DNA of 64,000 bases. Source: Lentzea sp. NBRC 102530 (GTDB lineage: Bacteria; Actinomycetota; Actinomycetes; Mycobacteriales; Pseudonocardiaceae). Positions 1 to 8,853 of the stretch are shown in pieces. Made by a program: the position numbers and the translations under genes. Every line of letters starts with the position of its first letter. Position 1 is the stretch's first letter. Where the stretch lies: positions 1 to 64,000 of the forward strand of contig NZ_BSTF01000014.1 of assembly GCF_030269365.1 (NCBI RefSeq), read 5' to 3'. The notes under the pieces are model-generated. The model saw only the letters and a list, made by a program, of their open reading frames with translations. It was not told where the DNA came from and did no database searches.

Positions 1-1
1 C

Positions 2-103
2 GCCCGCATCGCCCAACGCCTGCTCGCCCTAACCGCAGCCATCTGGCACAACCGCGCCACCGGCCAGCCCATCACCCGATCACTGATCGCCTACGACCAC
101 TGA
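2..103 (+). CDS. C-terminal fragment of an IS982-like transposase, cut by window edge
   Basis: The reading frame open at the left edge encodes 33 residues and ends at TGA 101-103. It contains the stretch AAIWHNRATGQPITRSLIAY, which I recognise as the usual C-terminus of actinobacterial IS982-family transposases. The DDE residues lie outside the window, so activity cannot be judged. It is the only transposition-related sequence visible. It sits next to short imperfect repeats and 160 bases from the gene for a large membrane protein. Family assignment rests on this tail alone. Confidence 0.65.
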   Translation, partial: ARIAQRLLALTAAIWHNRATGQPITRSLIAYDH

Positions 104-126
104 TCAGTTAGGACTTACTCGTCTAG

Positions 127-248
127 GAGAGCGCACGCGATCGTGATCCGCGCGGTGCCGTAGCTGTAAGAGAGAGCACGCGATCGTCGCCCGGCGGTGC
201 CGAGCTCTGGTGAGCGCGCCCGAAGTCACCCGGCAGTGCCGAGCTCTG
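127..248. repeat. Imperfect tandem repeats of about 40 bp beside the transposase tail
   Basis: Two motifs recur in order. CACGCGATCGT occurs at 134-144 and 177-187. A CGGTGCCGAGCTCTG-like motif occurs at about 153-167 (degraded), 195-209 and 234-248. The period is 39-43 bases. The block separates the transposase fragment from the end of the next gene on the minus strand. It could be the outer end of the insertion element or a degraded repeat at its target. Confidence 0.5.
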
Positions 249-265
249 ACCGCAGCACCCTTCCT

Positions 266-3025
266 CTACGCCGGGCACCCGTTCGGCAACCGGGGCGTGT
301 CCGGCCCGTAGAGGTCGCCGGTCAGGAACACGCACGTCGGCTGCTGCTCGTAGTCGTGCAGGTCGGTGACCTCCAGGATGGTGAAGTTGCGCGCCTCCCC
401 CACCCGCGACTTCTTGAAGTCCGTCCGCCCGGTCGCCCCGTAGAACTCCAGCTCGCGGAACTCGGCCCCGATCGCCCCGCGGTGCGGCGTGCTGCTGGCC
501 CGCCGCGAGTACGCCCTGATCACCGCGTCGAGGAACAGCCCGGCCGCGTCGTACGCGACCCCCATGTGCTCACCGGGCCACGGCTTGACGGGCCGGTCCT
601 CGGCGGGCAGCGGCGACTCCTGGATCTCCTTGGCCAGCTTGGAGTAGCCCGCGCAGAACGCGTCCAGCGGCAGTCCGCCCCGCGCCGACGGGTCGGGCTT
701 GCCCGCCACGCACGCCTTGCCCGCCAGCACGATCAGCCCCGCCATGCTCACGTACGACACGCGCATGCCGGCCAGCGAGTCCTGCACCCGGCTCGCCTTC
801 TGCGCGATGAACCGGATGATCGCGTCGTCGGCCAGGATGCGCGGCAGCCGGTTCTTGTCGTAGCAGTCCTTGCCGACCGCGCGCAGGAACTCGCCGAAGT
901 CCTCCTCGCGGCCCGCGAAGAACACGAGCTCGGTGGAGTGGTCCTCGACGCACTGCGACGGCACCTCCTGCGGGCTGACGGTCCACTCGTCGGCCGCGAA
1001 CCTCACCTCCGCTCGCGCGAGCTCCTGGCCGAGCAGGTTGACGAGGTTCGTGAGGTAGACGTCGTCCTGGTTGAGCTTCGGGTGGTGGATCGTCACCTTG
1101 GTCGCGCCCACGTGCTTCGCGTAGCGGGTCACGAGGTCCGCCTGCCGGGCGTTGCCGGGGATGAGCTGGAAGTAGGTGGCCGAGAGGTCCGGCAGCGAGG
1201 CCTCGGTGAGGGTGGTGCCGATGGTCGGCACGCCGAGCGACCCGAGCGAGGTGATGACCTCCTGGGTCTGCTTGACGCTGCGGTCGAGGCCGATCACGCC
1301 GATGATGCTGGGGTCCTTCTCCAGCAACGGGGTGATCATGTCGCGCAGCACGTCCTGGGCGCGCTTCATCAGGCCGCCGCCGTTGGCGATCACGATGCGC
1401 AGCAACGGTCCGCTGCTCGACCTGTCGTTCTGCTGCCGTTGCTTGAGCAGCATGCCTTCGAGCTCCTCGGCGCGCGAGTGGTCGGCGTCCGGGTTGCTGT
1501 CCTTGTGGGTGAGGCTCGAGAAGTAGAGCAACGAGACGAGCGGGCGCCCGGGATTGGTGTCGTGCAGCCGTTCCGCCTCCTCGTTCTGTGCGAAGACGGC
1601 CCGCTGGGTCCACCGGAGGCGTTCGTTCGAGCCGAAGACCTGGTTGCCGTTGTCGCTGTGGCCGAGGCATTCGACGTTGCCGTCGACGTCCATCAGCCTG
1701 GTCGACACCCCCGGTGAGATCGCCGAGCCGACGATCGAGCAGTTGGCCTCGAAGTGGTTCTGCACCGTCACGAACCCCGGCACGAGCAGCACCACGACGA
1801 TCGCCGCGATGATCGCCTCCAGCCGCCGCGACTTGGCGAGCCACCGCACCGGGGCCGCCTGGAACGCCGGCGCGCCCTTCCACTTCTTCCTGTCCGGGCT
1901 GGGGAACGGCAGCCTGATCATCAGGTAGCGGGCGTCCGGGGCGAGCATCTGGCGTTTGCGCGGCAGCTCCTCCCGCCACGTCGCGAGGGCGTCCGCGGTC
2001 TCGTCCGGGCTGACCGGCGTGGTGCCGAGGCGTTGCGACAGCGCGGGCTGCACCGAGCTGGCCGCGATCACCAGCAGCGGGTCGACCTCGCCCGTCTCGT
2101 TGCGGACGTCGTTGATCAGCTCCAGCAGCTCCCAGCCGCCGTTGTCCTTGCTGACGCCGTCGAGCAGCACGGGGATGTAGGCGGTGCGACGCCAGCCGGC
2201 CCGGCGCGGCAGGAACCGGGGCCGCCGCCGGTACGCGATCCGCAGGTCCTCCAGGAACGCGTGCACGAGCAGCAGCTTGATCTGCTCCTCGTTCTCCGAC
2301 TCGCGCCGGCCCAGCGTGAGGCGTTCGGCGAACCCGAGGAACTCGATGGAGTGGTTGGGCAGCGCGAAGTTCTGCCGCATGAACCACTTCGACTCGCGGG
2401 ACAGCCCCGGCACCCGCTTGGCGAGCCACCGGAAGCCGACCTTGCTGCCGACCCACGCGACGAGTCCGAGGCCCAGCCGCGTGACCAGGCCGGGGATGAA
2501 CGCGTCGACGGCGCGGTTGACCTCCTCGCCGCCCTGCGCGGTCTTGCCGGTCCACTGCCGCAGCAGCTCGATCACGCTCGCCCGGTCGTCGCGGCCGGGC
2601 TTGCGCGGCAGCCGCTTGCTGGTGAGCCAGTCGACCAGGCGGTAGTGGTCGAACCGCGTGAGCCGTTCGGTGCCGACGTGGACCTCGCCGAGCCGGTCGC
2701 TCAGGACGTCCAGCAACGGCAGCAGCGGCGGGGTCTCGCGCGTCCCGGACGGCCAGTTCTTCGCGACCTCCGCGGTCACCGACGACACGTCGACGTAGGC
2801 GTGCGGAATGGCCGGGCGGCCTTCGTCGAGCCGGTGTTCGAGAGCGCGCAGGAATGCCGTCGGACTGGCTTCGCTCTCCAGGTAGAGCAGCGGCAACGGC
2901 TGGTCGCCGACGATTTCCTCGGTCTTGCTCCGGTAGAAGAACCCCGGCCGGTCACAAAGACCGCGAATGACCTCGAGAAGGACCTGCAAACCGGGAAAAA
3001 CGGGCTCTGTCCGGCTGTCCGTCAT
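266..3025 (-). CDS. Large membrane protein: NTPase-like cytosolic part, one TM segment, periplasmic-binding-type receptor domain
   Basis: About 920 residues in two halves. The N-terminal ~400 residues are predicted cytosolic; a hydrophobic strand ending in Asp (IPVLLDGVSKDNGGWELL), followed by LLVIAASS, looks like the Walker B and sensor region of an AAA/STAND-type ATPase, but I find no Walker A loop. A single transmembrane segment (AAIVVVLLVPGFVTV) lies near residues 402-424. The C-terminal ~430 residues resemble type I periplasmic-binding/branched-chain amino-acid receptor folds (GVIGLDRSVKQTQ, VPTIGTTLTEASLPDLSATY). ATG 3025 is preceded by GAGGG at about 5 nt, so I prefer it to GTG 3037. 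The topology suggests an extracytoplasmic sensor signalling inward rather than a transporter subunit, because no permease or ABC ATPase is adjacent. The specific function is unknown. Confidence 0.7.
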   Translation of the reverse strand: MTDSRTEPVFPGLQVLLEVIRGLCDRPGFFYRSKTEEIVGDQPLPLLYLESEASPTAFLRALEHRLDEGRPAIPHAYVDVSSVTAEVAKNWPSGTRETPPLLPLLDVLSDRLGEVHVGTERLTRFDHYRLVDWLTSKRLPRKPGRDDRASVIELLRQWTGKTAQGGEEVNRAVDAFIPGLVTRLGLGLVAWVGSKVGFRWLAKRVPGLSRESKWFMRQNFALPNHSIEFLGFAERLTLGRRESENEEQIKLLLVHAFLEDLRIAYRRRPRFLPRRAGWRRTAYIPVLLDGVSKDNGGWELLELINDVRNETGEVDPLLVIAASSVQPALSQRLGTTPVSPDETADALATWREELPRKRQMLAPDARYLMIRLPFPSPDRKKWKGAPAFQAAPVRWLAKSRRLEAIIAAIVVVLLVPGFVTVQNHFEANCSIVGSAISPGVSTRLMDVDGNVECLGHSDNGNQVFGSNERLRWTQRAVFAQNEEAERLHDTNPGRPLVSLLYFSSLTHKDSNPDADHSRAEELEGMLLKQRQQNDRSSSGPLLRIVIANGGGLMKRAQDVLRDMITPLLEKDPSIIGVIGLDRSVKQTQEVITSLGSLGVPTIGTTLTEASLPDLSATYFQLIPGNARQADLVTRYAKHVGATKVTIHHPKLNQDDVYLTNLVNLLGQELARAEVRFAADEWTVSPQEVPSQCVEDHSTELVFFAGREEDFGEFLRAVGKDCYDKNRLPRILADDAIIRFIAQKASRVQDSLAGMRVSYVSMAGLIVLAGKACVAGKPDPSARGGLPLDAFCAGYSKLAKEIQESPLPAEDRPVKPWPGEHMGVAYDAAGLFLDAVIRAYSRRASSTPHRGAIGAEFRELEFYGATGRTDFKKSRVGEARNFTILEVTDLHDYEQQPTCVFLTGDLYGPDTPRLPNGCPA

Positions 3026-3124
3026 CTGCACCCTCACACTCGTGCGGAAGGCAGACGACGGTAGCCGGACAGACCGTTCGGGACCGGTGGATTCGAATTA
3101 TTCAGCCGGGATGGACCAACGTTC

Positions 3125-4279
3125 CTAGAAGCCGAGTTCGCGGGCGATCAGCATCTTCTGCACCTCGGAGGTGCCCTCGCCGATCTCCAGGATCTTGGCG
3201 TCGCGGTAGAACCGGCCGACCGGGTACTCGTTCATGAAGCCGTAGCCGCCGAAGATCTGCGTGGCGTCGCGGGCGTTGTCCATCGCGGCCTCGGACGAGA
3301 CGAGCTTCGCGATGGCGGCCTGCTTCTTGAACGGCTCGCCGCGCAGCATCCGGGACGCGGCCTCGTAGTACGCGAGGCGCGCGGTGTGCACGCGGGCCTC
3401 CATCTCGGCGAGCTTGAACTGGATCGCCTGGTACGTGCCGATCTTGTTCCCGAACGTCTCGCGCTCGTGGGCGTAGCGGACCGACTCGTCCACGCAGCCC
3501 TGAGCGAGACCGACCGACAGCGCGGCGATGGCGACGCGGCCCTCGTCGAGCGTGCGCAGGAACTGGGCGAAGCCGCGGCCGCGCTCGCCGAGCAGGTTCG
3601 CGGCGGGCACCCGGCAGTCCTGGAAGGACAGTTCGCGGGTGTCGGAGGCGCTCCACCCGACCTTGGAGTACTTCTTCGACACCGTGAAGCCCGGGGTGCC
3701 GGACGGGACGATGATCGAGGAGATCTCCTTGCGACCGTCCGGGAGGGTGCCCGTGACGGCGGCGACGGTGACGAGGCCGGTGATGTCCGTGCCGGAGTTC
3801 GTGATGAACGCCTTGGTGCCGTTGATGACCCACTCGTCGCCGTCGAGGCGCGCGGTGGTCGCCAGCGCCCCGGCGTCGGACCCGGAGCCGGGCTCGGTGA
3901 GGCCGAACGCGCCGAGCTTCTCGCCGGACGTGAGCGACGGCAGCCACTCGGCCTTCTGCGCGTCGGTGCCGTAGCGGTAGATCGGCATGGCGCCCAGCGA
4001 GGTCGCCGCCTCGACCGTGATCGCGACCGACGAGTCGACCCGCGCGAGTTCCTCGAGCGTGAGGCACAGGGCGAAGTAGTCGCCGCCCATGCCGCCGTGC
4101 TCCTCGGGGAACGGCAGGCCGAGCAGGCCCATCTGCCCCATCTTCGCGACGATCTCGTACGGGAACTCGCAACGCTCGTAGAAGTCGCCGATGACCGGCG
4201 CCACCTCGTCGCGCGCGAACTCCTCGACGGTCTTGCGCAGGTCCTCGTACTCGCTCGGGAGCCTGAAGTCCAACACCAC
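3125..4279 (-). CDS. Acyl-CoA dehydrogenase (FadE19/isovaleryl-CoA dehydrogenase type)
   Basis: 384 residues, normal for the family. It has the flavin/substrate signatures GAFGLTEPGSGSDAG and WVINGTKAFITNSG, the C-terminal RDAKILEIGEGTSEVQ segment, and the usual FAD-binding helix IFGGYGFMNEYPV. It oxidises a short or branched acyl-CoA to the enoyl-CoA, passing electrons to ETF. It is the last gene of a minus-strand operon with a biotin-dependent carboxylase (beta, alpha, dehydrogenase), the same set as Mycobacterium accD1-accA1-fadE19, which points to leucine/isovalerate breakdown. GTG 4279 follows GAGGA by 6 nt. GTG 4285 overlaps the upstream stop as GTGA and is the alternative. The exact substrate is inferred from the neighbours. 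Confidence 0.92.
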   Translation of the reverse strand: MVLDFRLPSEYEDLRKTVEEFARDEVAPVIGDFYERCEFPYEIVAKMGQMGLLGLPFPEEHGGMGGDYFALCLTLEELARVDSSVAITVEAATSLGAMPIYRYGTDAQKAEWLPSLTSGEKLGAFGLTEPGSGSDAGALATTARLDGDEWVINGTKAFITNSGTDITGLVTVAAVTGTLPDGRKEISSIIVPSGTPGFTVSKKYSKVGWSASDTRELSFQDCRVPAANLLGERGRGFAQFLRTLDEGRVAIAALSVGLAQGCVDESVRYAHERETFGNKIGTYQAIQFKLAEMEARVHTARLAYYEAASRMLRGEPFKKQAAIAKLVSSEAAMDNARDATQIFGGYGFMNEYPVGRFYRDAKILEIGEGTSEVQKMLIARELGF

Positions 4280-4281
4280 TG

Positions 4282-6195
4282 TCACTCCTCGTGAGAGACG
4301 ACGAGGGCCAGCACCTGGTCGAGTCTGACCTGCTGGCCTGCTTGCACGTGCACTTCGGCGAGCACGCCGTCGACCGGTGCGGTCACGGTGTGCTCCATCT
4401 TCATGGCCTCGACCACGAACAACGCTTGACCGGCGGTCACTTCCTCGCCCTGCCGCGCTCGAACGACGAGCACGGTGCCGGGCATCGGGGACTTCACCGG
4501 ACCGCCGGACGCCGCAGCGCCCTCGGCGGCACCCACCAGGAACTCGGCCTCCACCAACGCCCAGGAGGCGCCGTCGTGGCCCAGCCACAGCACGTCACCC
4601 TCACGGGCCATCGCGTACCGGCGGGAGCCGACGAGCAGGTCCGTGCCTTCCCTGCGGGCCTTCGCGCGCACCGGTTCTCCGGCGCCCACCACGACTTCCT
4701 CGCCGCGCACCCGCACGTCGACGTCGTTGATCCGCCAGGTCGTCCAGGCGTGCTCACCGACGCGCCAGCCGCCCGGCTGGTCCCACGGGTCGTCGCCGTG
4801 CGGCTGGAGCGAGCGCTCCAGACCGGCCGCGACGTACACCTCGTCGGGGACCTCGGCCGACGTCAGCGCGTCCAGCTTCCGCTCGACCAGGCCGGTGTCG
4901 AGAGCGCCCGCACGAACGTCCGGATCGCGCAGGAGTGCGCGCAGGAACGGGATGTTCGTCGTGACGCCGAGCAGCACCATCTTGCCGAGGGCGTGGTCGA
5001 GCTTGCGCAACGCCTCTTCGCGGGTGCGGCCGTGCGCGATCACCTTGGCGAGCATCGGGTCGTAGTCCGAACCGACGACGAGTCCCTCGTACAGACCGGA
5101 GTCCACGCGGACGTCGGCCGGTTCGCTCAACGCCAGCACGCGCCCGCCGGTCGGCAGGAAGCCGCGCGCCGGGTCCTCGGCGTAGACGCGGGCCTCGACC
5201 GAGTGCCCGGTCAGTTCGACCCGGAGGTCGAGTGGTTCACCGGAGGCGACCCGGAGCTGCCACTCGACGAGGTCGACGCCCGTGACCATCTCGGTCACCG
5301 GGTGCTCGACCTGCAGGCGGGTGTTCATCTCCATGAAGAAGTAGTCGCCGGACGCACCGTCCACGATGAACTCGACCGTGCCCGCGCCGACGTACCCGAC
5401 GGACTTCGCGGCGTCGACGGCGGCGGACCCCATCGCCTCGCGCACCTCGGGCGTGAGGAACGGCGACGGCGCCTCCTCGATGATCTTCTGGTGCCTCCGC
5501 TGGAGGCTGCACTCGCGTTCGCCGAGATGGATCACGGTGCCGTGCCGGTCACCCAGGACCTGGATCTCGATGTGGCGCGGGTTCGTGATGAACCGCTCGA
5601 TCAGCAGCGTGTCGTCACCGAACGAGCCGCGCGCCTCCCGCCGTGCCGACTCGATCGCCTCGCGCAGCGCCGACTCCTCGTGCACCAGCCGCATGCCCTT
5701 GCCGCCACCGCCGGCGGAAGGCTTGAGCAGCACGGGAAAGCCGATCTCGAGAGCGGCTTCGACGATCTCGTCGTCGGACATGCCCGAGCGCGTGCGGCCC
5801 GGCACCACGGGCACGCCCGCCGCCGACACCGTGAGCTTCGCGCGGATCTTGTCGCCCATCGCGTCGATCGCCGCCGCGGGCGGGCCGACGAACACGATCC
5901 CGGCCTCGTCGCAGGCCGCGGCGAACGCCGTGTTCTCGGCCAGGAAGCCGTAGCCGGGGTGGATCGCCTGCGCGCCAGTGGACACAGCCGCTGCGACGAT
6001 CTTCTCGATGGACAGGTAGCTCTCGCGGGCCGCGGCGGGTCCGATCCGCACGGCCTCGTCGGCGAGCTTGACGTGCAACGCCTCGGCGTCCGCGTCGGAG
6101 TACACGGCGACGGAACGGATCCCGAGCGACCGCAGCGCGCGGATCACCCTGACCGCGATCTCCCCGCGGTTCGCCACCAGAACGCTGTCGAACAT
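4282..6195 (-). CDS. accA1: Acyl-CoA carboxylase alpha subunit (biotin carboxylase plus biotin carrier)
   Basis: 637 residues. The N-terminal biotin carboxylase begins MFDSVLVANRGEIAVRVIRA, with the ATP-grasp loop KPSAGGGGKGM and the active-site strand MEMNTRLQVEHPVTEM. A C-terminal biotinyl domain carries EAMKMEH with the biotinylated lysine near residue 599. It carboxylates its own biotin using bicarbonate and ATP, then hands the carboxyl group to the beta subunit encoded just upstream. The ATG lies 2 nt after the stop of the beta gene, and the stop overlaps the dehydrogenase gene region. A longer open frame upstream of 6195 runs antisense-free through the beta gene but has no family similarity. 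The gene symbol follows the mycobacterial methylcrotonyl-CoA carboxylase-type homologue. Confidence 0.93.
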   Translation of the reverse strand: MFDSVLVANRGEIAVRVIRALRSLGIRSVAVYSDADAEALHVKLADEAVRIGPAAARESYLSIEKIVAAAVSTGAQAIHPGYGFLAENTAFAAACDEAGIVFVGPPAAAIDAMGDKIRAKLTVSAAGVPVVPGRTRSGMSDDEIVEAALEIGFPVLLKPSAGGGGKGMRLVHEESALREAIESARREARGSFGDDTLLIERFITNPRHIEIQVLGDRHGTVIHLGERECSLQRRHQKIIEEAPSPFLTPEVREAMGSAAVDAAKSVGYVGAGTVEFIVDGASGDYFFMEMNTRLQVEHPVTEMVTGVDLVEWQLRVASGEPLDLRVELTGHSVEARVYAEDPARGFLPTGGRVLALSEPADVRVDSGLYEGLVVGSDYDPMLAKVIAHGRTREEALRKLDHALGKMVLLGVTTNIPFLRALLRDPDVRAGALDTGLVERKLDALTSAEVPDEVYVAAGLERSLQPHGDDPWDQPGGWRVGEHAWTTWRINDVDVRVRGEEVVVGAGEPVRAKARREGTDLLVGSRRYAMAREGDVLWLGHDGASWALVEAEFLVGAAEGAAASGGPVKSPMPGTVLVVRARQGEEVTAGQALFVVEAMKMEHTVTAPVDGVLAEVHVQAGQQVRLDQVLALVVSHEE

Positions 6196-6197
6196 GA

Positions 6198-7787
6198 TCA
6201 CATCCGGAAGACGCCGTAGGAAACATCGTCGATGGGGGCGTTGGCCGCGCTGGACAACGCGAGGCCGAGCACCGTGCGGGTGTCGCGCGGGTCGATCACG
6301 CCGTCGTCCCACAACCGCGCGGTCGAGTAGTACGGGTTGCCCTGGTCCTCGTACTGCTGGCGGATCGGCGCCTTGAACGCCTCTTCGTCCTCTGTGGACC
6401 ACTCGTCGCCGAGCTGGTCGCGGCGGACGGTCGCCAGCACGGACGCGGCCTGCTCGCCACCCATCACGGAGATGCGGGCGTTGGGCCACATCCACAGGAA
6501 GCGCGGCGAGTACGCCCGGCCGCACATCGAGTAGTTGCCGGCGCCGAACGAACCGCCGATGATCACGGTGAACTTCGGGACGCGCGCGCACGCCACCGCC
6601 GTCACCATCTTGGCGCCGTGCTTGGCGATGCCACCCGCCTCGTACTCGCGGCCGACCATGAAGCCGGTGATGTTCTGCAGGAACACCAGCGGGATGGACC
6701 GCTTGTCGCACAACTGGATGAAGTGCGCGCCCTTCACCGCCGACTCGCCGAACAGGATGCCGTTGTTCGCGACGATGCCGACCGGGTGGCCGTGGATGCG
6801 CGCGAAGCCGGTGACGAGCGTCTGCCCGTACTCCTTCTTGAACTCCTGGAACTTCGAGCCGTCGACGACCCGCGCGATCACCTCGCGCACGTCGTAGGGC
6901 GTCCGGGAGTCCGTCGGCACGACGCCGTAGAGGTCGTCCGTGACGGCCGGCGCCTCCACGGGAGCGACGTCCCACGGCCGTGGGACGCGCGGGCCGAGCG
7001 TCGAGATGATCGAACGCACCATCCGCAGCGCGTGCGCGTCGTTCTCGGCCAGGTGGTCGGTGACGCCGGACGTGCGCGAGTGCAGGTCGCCGCCGCCGAG
7101 GTCCTCCGCCGACACGACCTCACCGGTCGCGGCCTTCACCAGCGGCGGGCCGCCGAGGAAGATCGTGCCCTGGTTGCGGACGATGATCGCCTCGTCGGAC
7201 ATGGCCGGCACGTACGCACCACCCGCGGTGCACGAGCCGAGCACGGCGGCGATCTGCGGGATGCCCTTCGCGGACATCGTGGCCTGGTTGTAGAAGATCC
7301 GGCCGAAGTGCTCGCGGTCGGGGAACACGTCGTCCTGCTTCGGCAGGAACGCGCCGCCGGAGTCGACGAGGTAGATGCACGGGAGGTTGTTCTGCAGCGC
7401 CACTTCCTGCGCGCGCAGATGCTTCTTGACCGTGACTGGGTAGTAGGTGCCGCCCTTGACCGTGGCGTCGTTCGCGACGATCACGCACTCCCGGCCGGAC
7501 ACCCGCCCGACGCCCGTGATGATGCCCGCGGCCGGCGCCTCGTCGCCGTACATGCCGTTGGCGGCCAGCGGCGACAGTTCGAGGAACGGCGAACCGGGGT
7601 CGACCAGCGTGTCGACGCGGTCGCGCGGCAACAGCTTGCCGCGGTCGACGTGGCGCTGGCGCGCCTTCTCCGAACCGCCTCGCGCGGCTGCGCTGAGCTT
7701 GCTCCGCAGCTCGTCGACGAGCGCGGCGTGCTCCTTGGCGTAGCGGTCCGACGGCTCGGCGGCGCTGCGCAGGACAGGTGCGTCCAT
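6198..7787 (-). CDS. accD1: Acyl-CoA carboxylase beta subunit (carboxyltransferase)
   Basis: 529 residues, the length of the methylcrotonyl-CoA/AccD1-type carboxyltransferases. Crotonase-fold halves are visible: GVGRVSGRECVIVANDATVKGG and YLVDSGGAFLPKQ in the N-terminal half, and FLQNITGFMVGREYEAGGIAKHG and IIGGSFGAGNYSMCGRAY (oxyanion-hole glycines) in the C-terminal half. It moves the carboxyl group from biotin to the acyl-CoA. It is the first gene of the accD-accA-fadE operon. Two copies of a palindromic operator (7803-7844) lie immediately upstream, and the same site precedes the TetR gene at 8878, so TetR repression is likely. Methylcrotonyl-CoA is the favoured substrate from the gene set, but this is not proven by sequence. 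Confidence 0.92.
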   Translation of the reverse strand: MDAPVLRSAAEPSDRYAKEHAALVDELRSKLSAAARGGSEKARQRHVDRGKLLPRDRVDTLVDPGSPFLELSPLAANGMYGDEAPAAGIITGVGRVSGRECVIVANDATVKGGTYYPVTVKKHLRAQEVALQNNLPCIYLVDSGGAFLPKQDDVFPDREHFGRIFYNQATMSAKGIPQIAAVLGSCTAGGAYVPAMSDEAIIVRNQGTIFLGGPPLVKAATGEVVSAEDLGGGDLHSRTSGVTDHLAENDAHALRMVRSIISTLGPRVPRPWDVAPVEAPAVTDDLYGVVPTDSRTPYDVREVIARVVDGSKFQEFKKEYGQTLVTGFARIHGHPVGIVANNGILFGESAVKGAHFIQLCDKRSIPLVFLQNITGFMVGREYEAGGIAKHGAKMVTAVACARVPKFTVIIGGSFGAGNYSMCGRAYSPRFLWMWPNARISVMGGEQAASVLATVRRDQLGDEWSTEDEEAFKAPIRQQYEDQGNPYYSTARLWDDGVIDPRDTRTVLGLALSSAANAPIDDVSYGVFRM

Positions 7788-7802
7788 GCTCCCCAGACCT
7801 CA

Positions 7803-7844
7803 GGTTAGCGGGCGTTAACAAGGCCATGTTAACGCCCGCTCACC
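7803..7844. promoter_or_regulatory. Paired TetR-type operator upstream of the carboxylase operon
   Basis: Two copies of a 17-nt site face each other: 7803-7819 reads GGTTAGCGGGCGTTAAC, and 7828-7844 reads GTTAACGCCCGCTCACC, its reverse complement with one mismatch. Each copy is itself close to a palindrome of the form GTTARCG-N2-CGYTAAC. The pair lies 16 nt upstream of the accD start. A third copy at 8854-8870 precedes the TetR gene. Confidence 0.7.
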
Positions 7845-7925
7845 TAGTGGTCCACCGGAACGGCTCGAGAGTGACCCGAACGCAGGTCAAGCCCCTGTTC
7901 AGACACTCTCACGTTCCGGAAAGCA

Positions 7926-8714
7926 TCACCCGATCGCCGCCCGCAGAGCGGGCAGGTAACCGCTCGCGTGCCCGGCCCGGTTCGGGTGGTACGACTCGTC
8001 GACCGGCCAGCTCAGGCTGTTGAGCCACCAGCTCGACGAGCAGATCTCGTGCCCGGTGAACGCCCCGCGCACGTCGACGTAGGTGAACCCGGCCGCCCCG
8101 GCCCGCGCGCTGATGGTGGCGTGCAACGCGTCGCTGCCGGAGTTGATCGCGGCCCGCTTGGTGTCGCTCAGCCCGACGTTGCAGGAGCCCGGCACCTTGT
8201 AGATGCGCGGGTAGCCGAGCACCACCACGCGCGCCGACGGCGACTTGGCCCTGATCGTGCCGTAGACGTTGTTGAGCAGCCCGGGAAGCGTGTTCGCGGC
8301 GTACGTCTTGGCCTGGTTCACCCGGTTGACGCAGTCCTGGTCGGACCCGAACGTGCAGGTGGTGATGACGTCGGTGAACCCGGCGTCGTTGCCGCCGACC
8401 TGCACGGTGACGAGGTTGGTGCTCGCGGCGAGGGTGTTGTTGGCCTGGGTGACGACGTCACCGGTCCTGGCCCCGGAGCAGGCCACGGACCGGAACGACG
8501 CCGGGGCTGTGGCCTGGGCGTACAGGGCCGGGTAGGCGAGCGGACCGCGCTTGCAGGAGCCGGTACCGCTGTCGTAGCTGCCGGTCCCGAGGCCGGAGGC
8601 GTACGAGTCGCCGAGCGCGACGTAGTTGGTGGCGGCCGCGCTCGCGGGGTTGGCGAGCGCGATGACGGCCGCGGCGGCGGTGACCACCGAGGCGATGAAG
8701 TGACCAGGACGCAT
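7926..8714 (-). CDS. Secreted SGNH/GDSL-family hydrolase (lipase-like)
   Basis: 262 residues. It starts with a Sec signal peptide ending near AlaSerAla at residues 24-27. The SGNH blocks are YVALGDSYASG (nucleophile Ser37), GGNDAGF (Asn of block III) and a C-terminal Asp239/His243 pair in DESYHPNRAGH. Six cysteines in the mature part fit the disulfide pattern of the Streptomyces SGNH lipase family. It is likely an extracellular ester or phospholipid hydrolase. ATG 8714 has GGGAG 7 nt upstream; a longer in-frame start at 8810 would destroy the signal peptide. A TTACTC-AC-GAGTAA palindrome lies 50 nt upstream. It sits between a TetR gene and the operon TetR probably controls, but its own link to them is uncertain. 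Confidence 0.88.
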   Translation of the reverse strand: MRPGHFIASVVTAAAAVIALANPASAAATNYVALGDSYASGLGTGSYDSGTGSCKRGPLAYPALYAQATAPASFRSVACSGARTGDVVTQANNTLAASTNLVTVQVGGNDAGFTDVITTCTFGSDQDCVNRVNQAKTYAANTLPGLLNNVYGTIRAKSPSARVVVLGYPRIYKVPGSCNVGLSDTKRAAINSGSDALHATISARAGAAGFTYVDVRGAFTGHEICSSSWWLNSLSWPVDESYHPNRAGHASGYLPALRAAIG

Positions 8715-8763
8715 CGAAGACTCCCGAAGGGGCCGCAGGGTGTGATGCATTGCACGGCAATCG

Positions 8764-8777
8764 TTACTCACGAGTAA
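8764..8777. promoter_or_regulatory. Palindrome TTACTC-AC-GAGTAA upstream of SGNH hydrolase gene
   Basis: Perfect 6-bp inverted repeat with a 2-nt centre, 50 nt upstream of the SGNH hydrolase start. The core TACT-N4-AGTA recurs at 27731-27742 before the second SGNH hydrolase in this window. This suggests a shared regulator. Confidence 0.45.
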
Positions 8778-8853
8778 GACTTGTGTGAAGTATTCGTCAA
8801 GAGTCAACATTCGGGGCTTGCCCCTGCGTGAATTCCGCCCATCGAGCTATCAG

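Noticed and set aside
4286..4588. N-terminal extension of the acyl-CoA dehydrogenase into the accA gene
   Set aside because: It would overlap the biotinyl domain coding sequence and has no family similarity. Shine-Dalgarno and length support 4279.
6196..6975. N-terminal extension of the carboxylase alpha subunit into the beta gene
   Set aside because: The extension is Arg-rich shadow sequence over the beta-subunit coding region. The canonical biotin carboxylase N-terminus starts at 6195.
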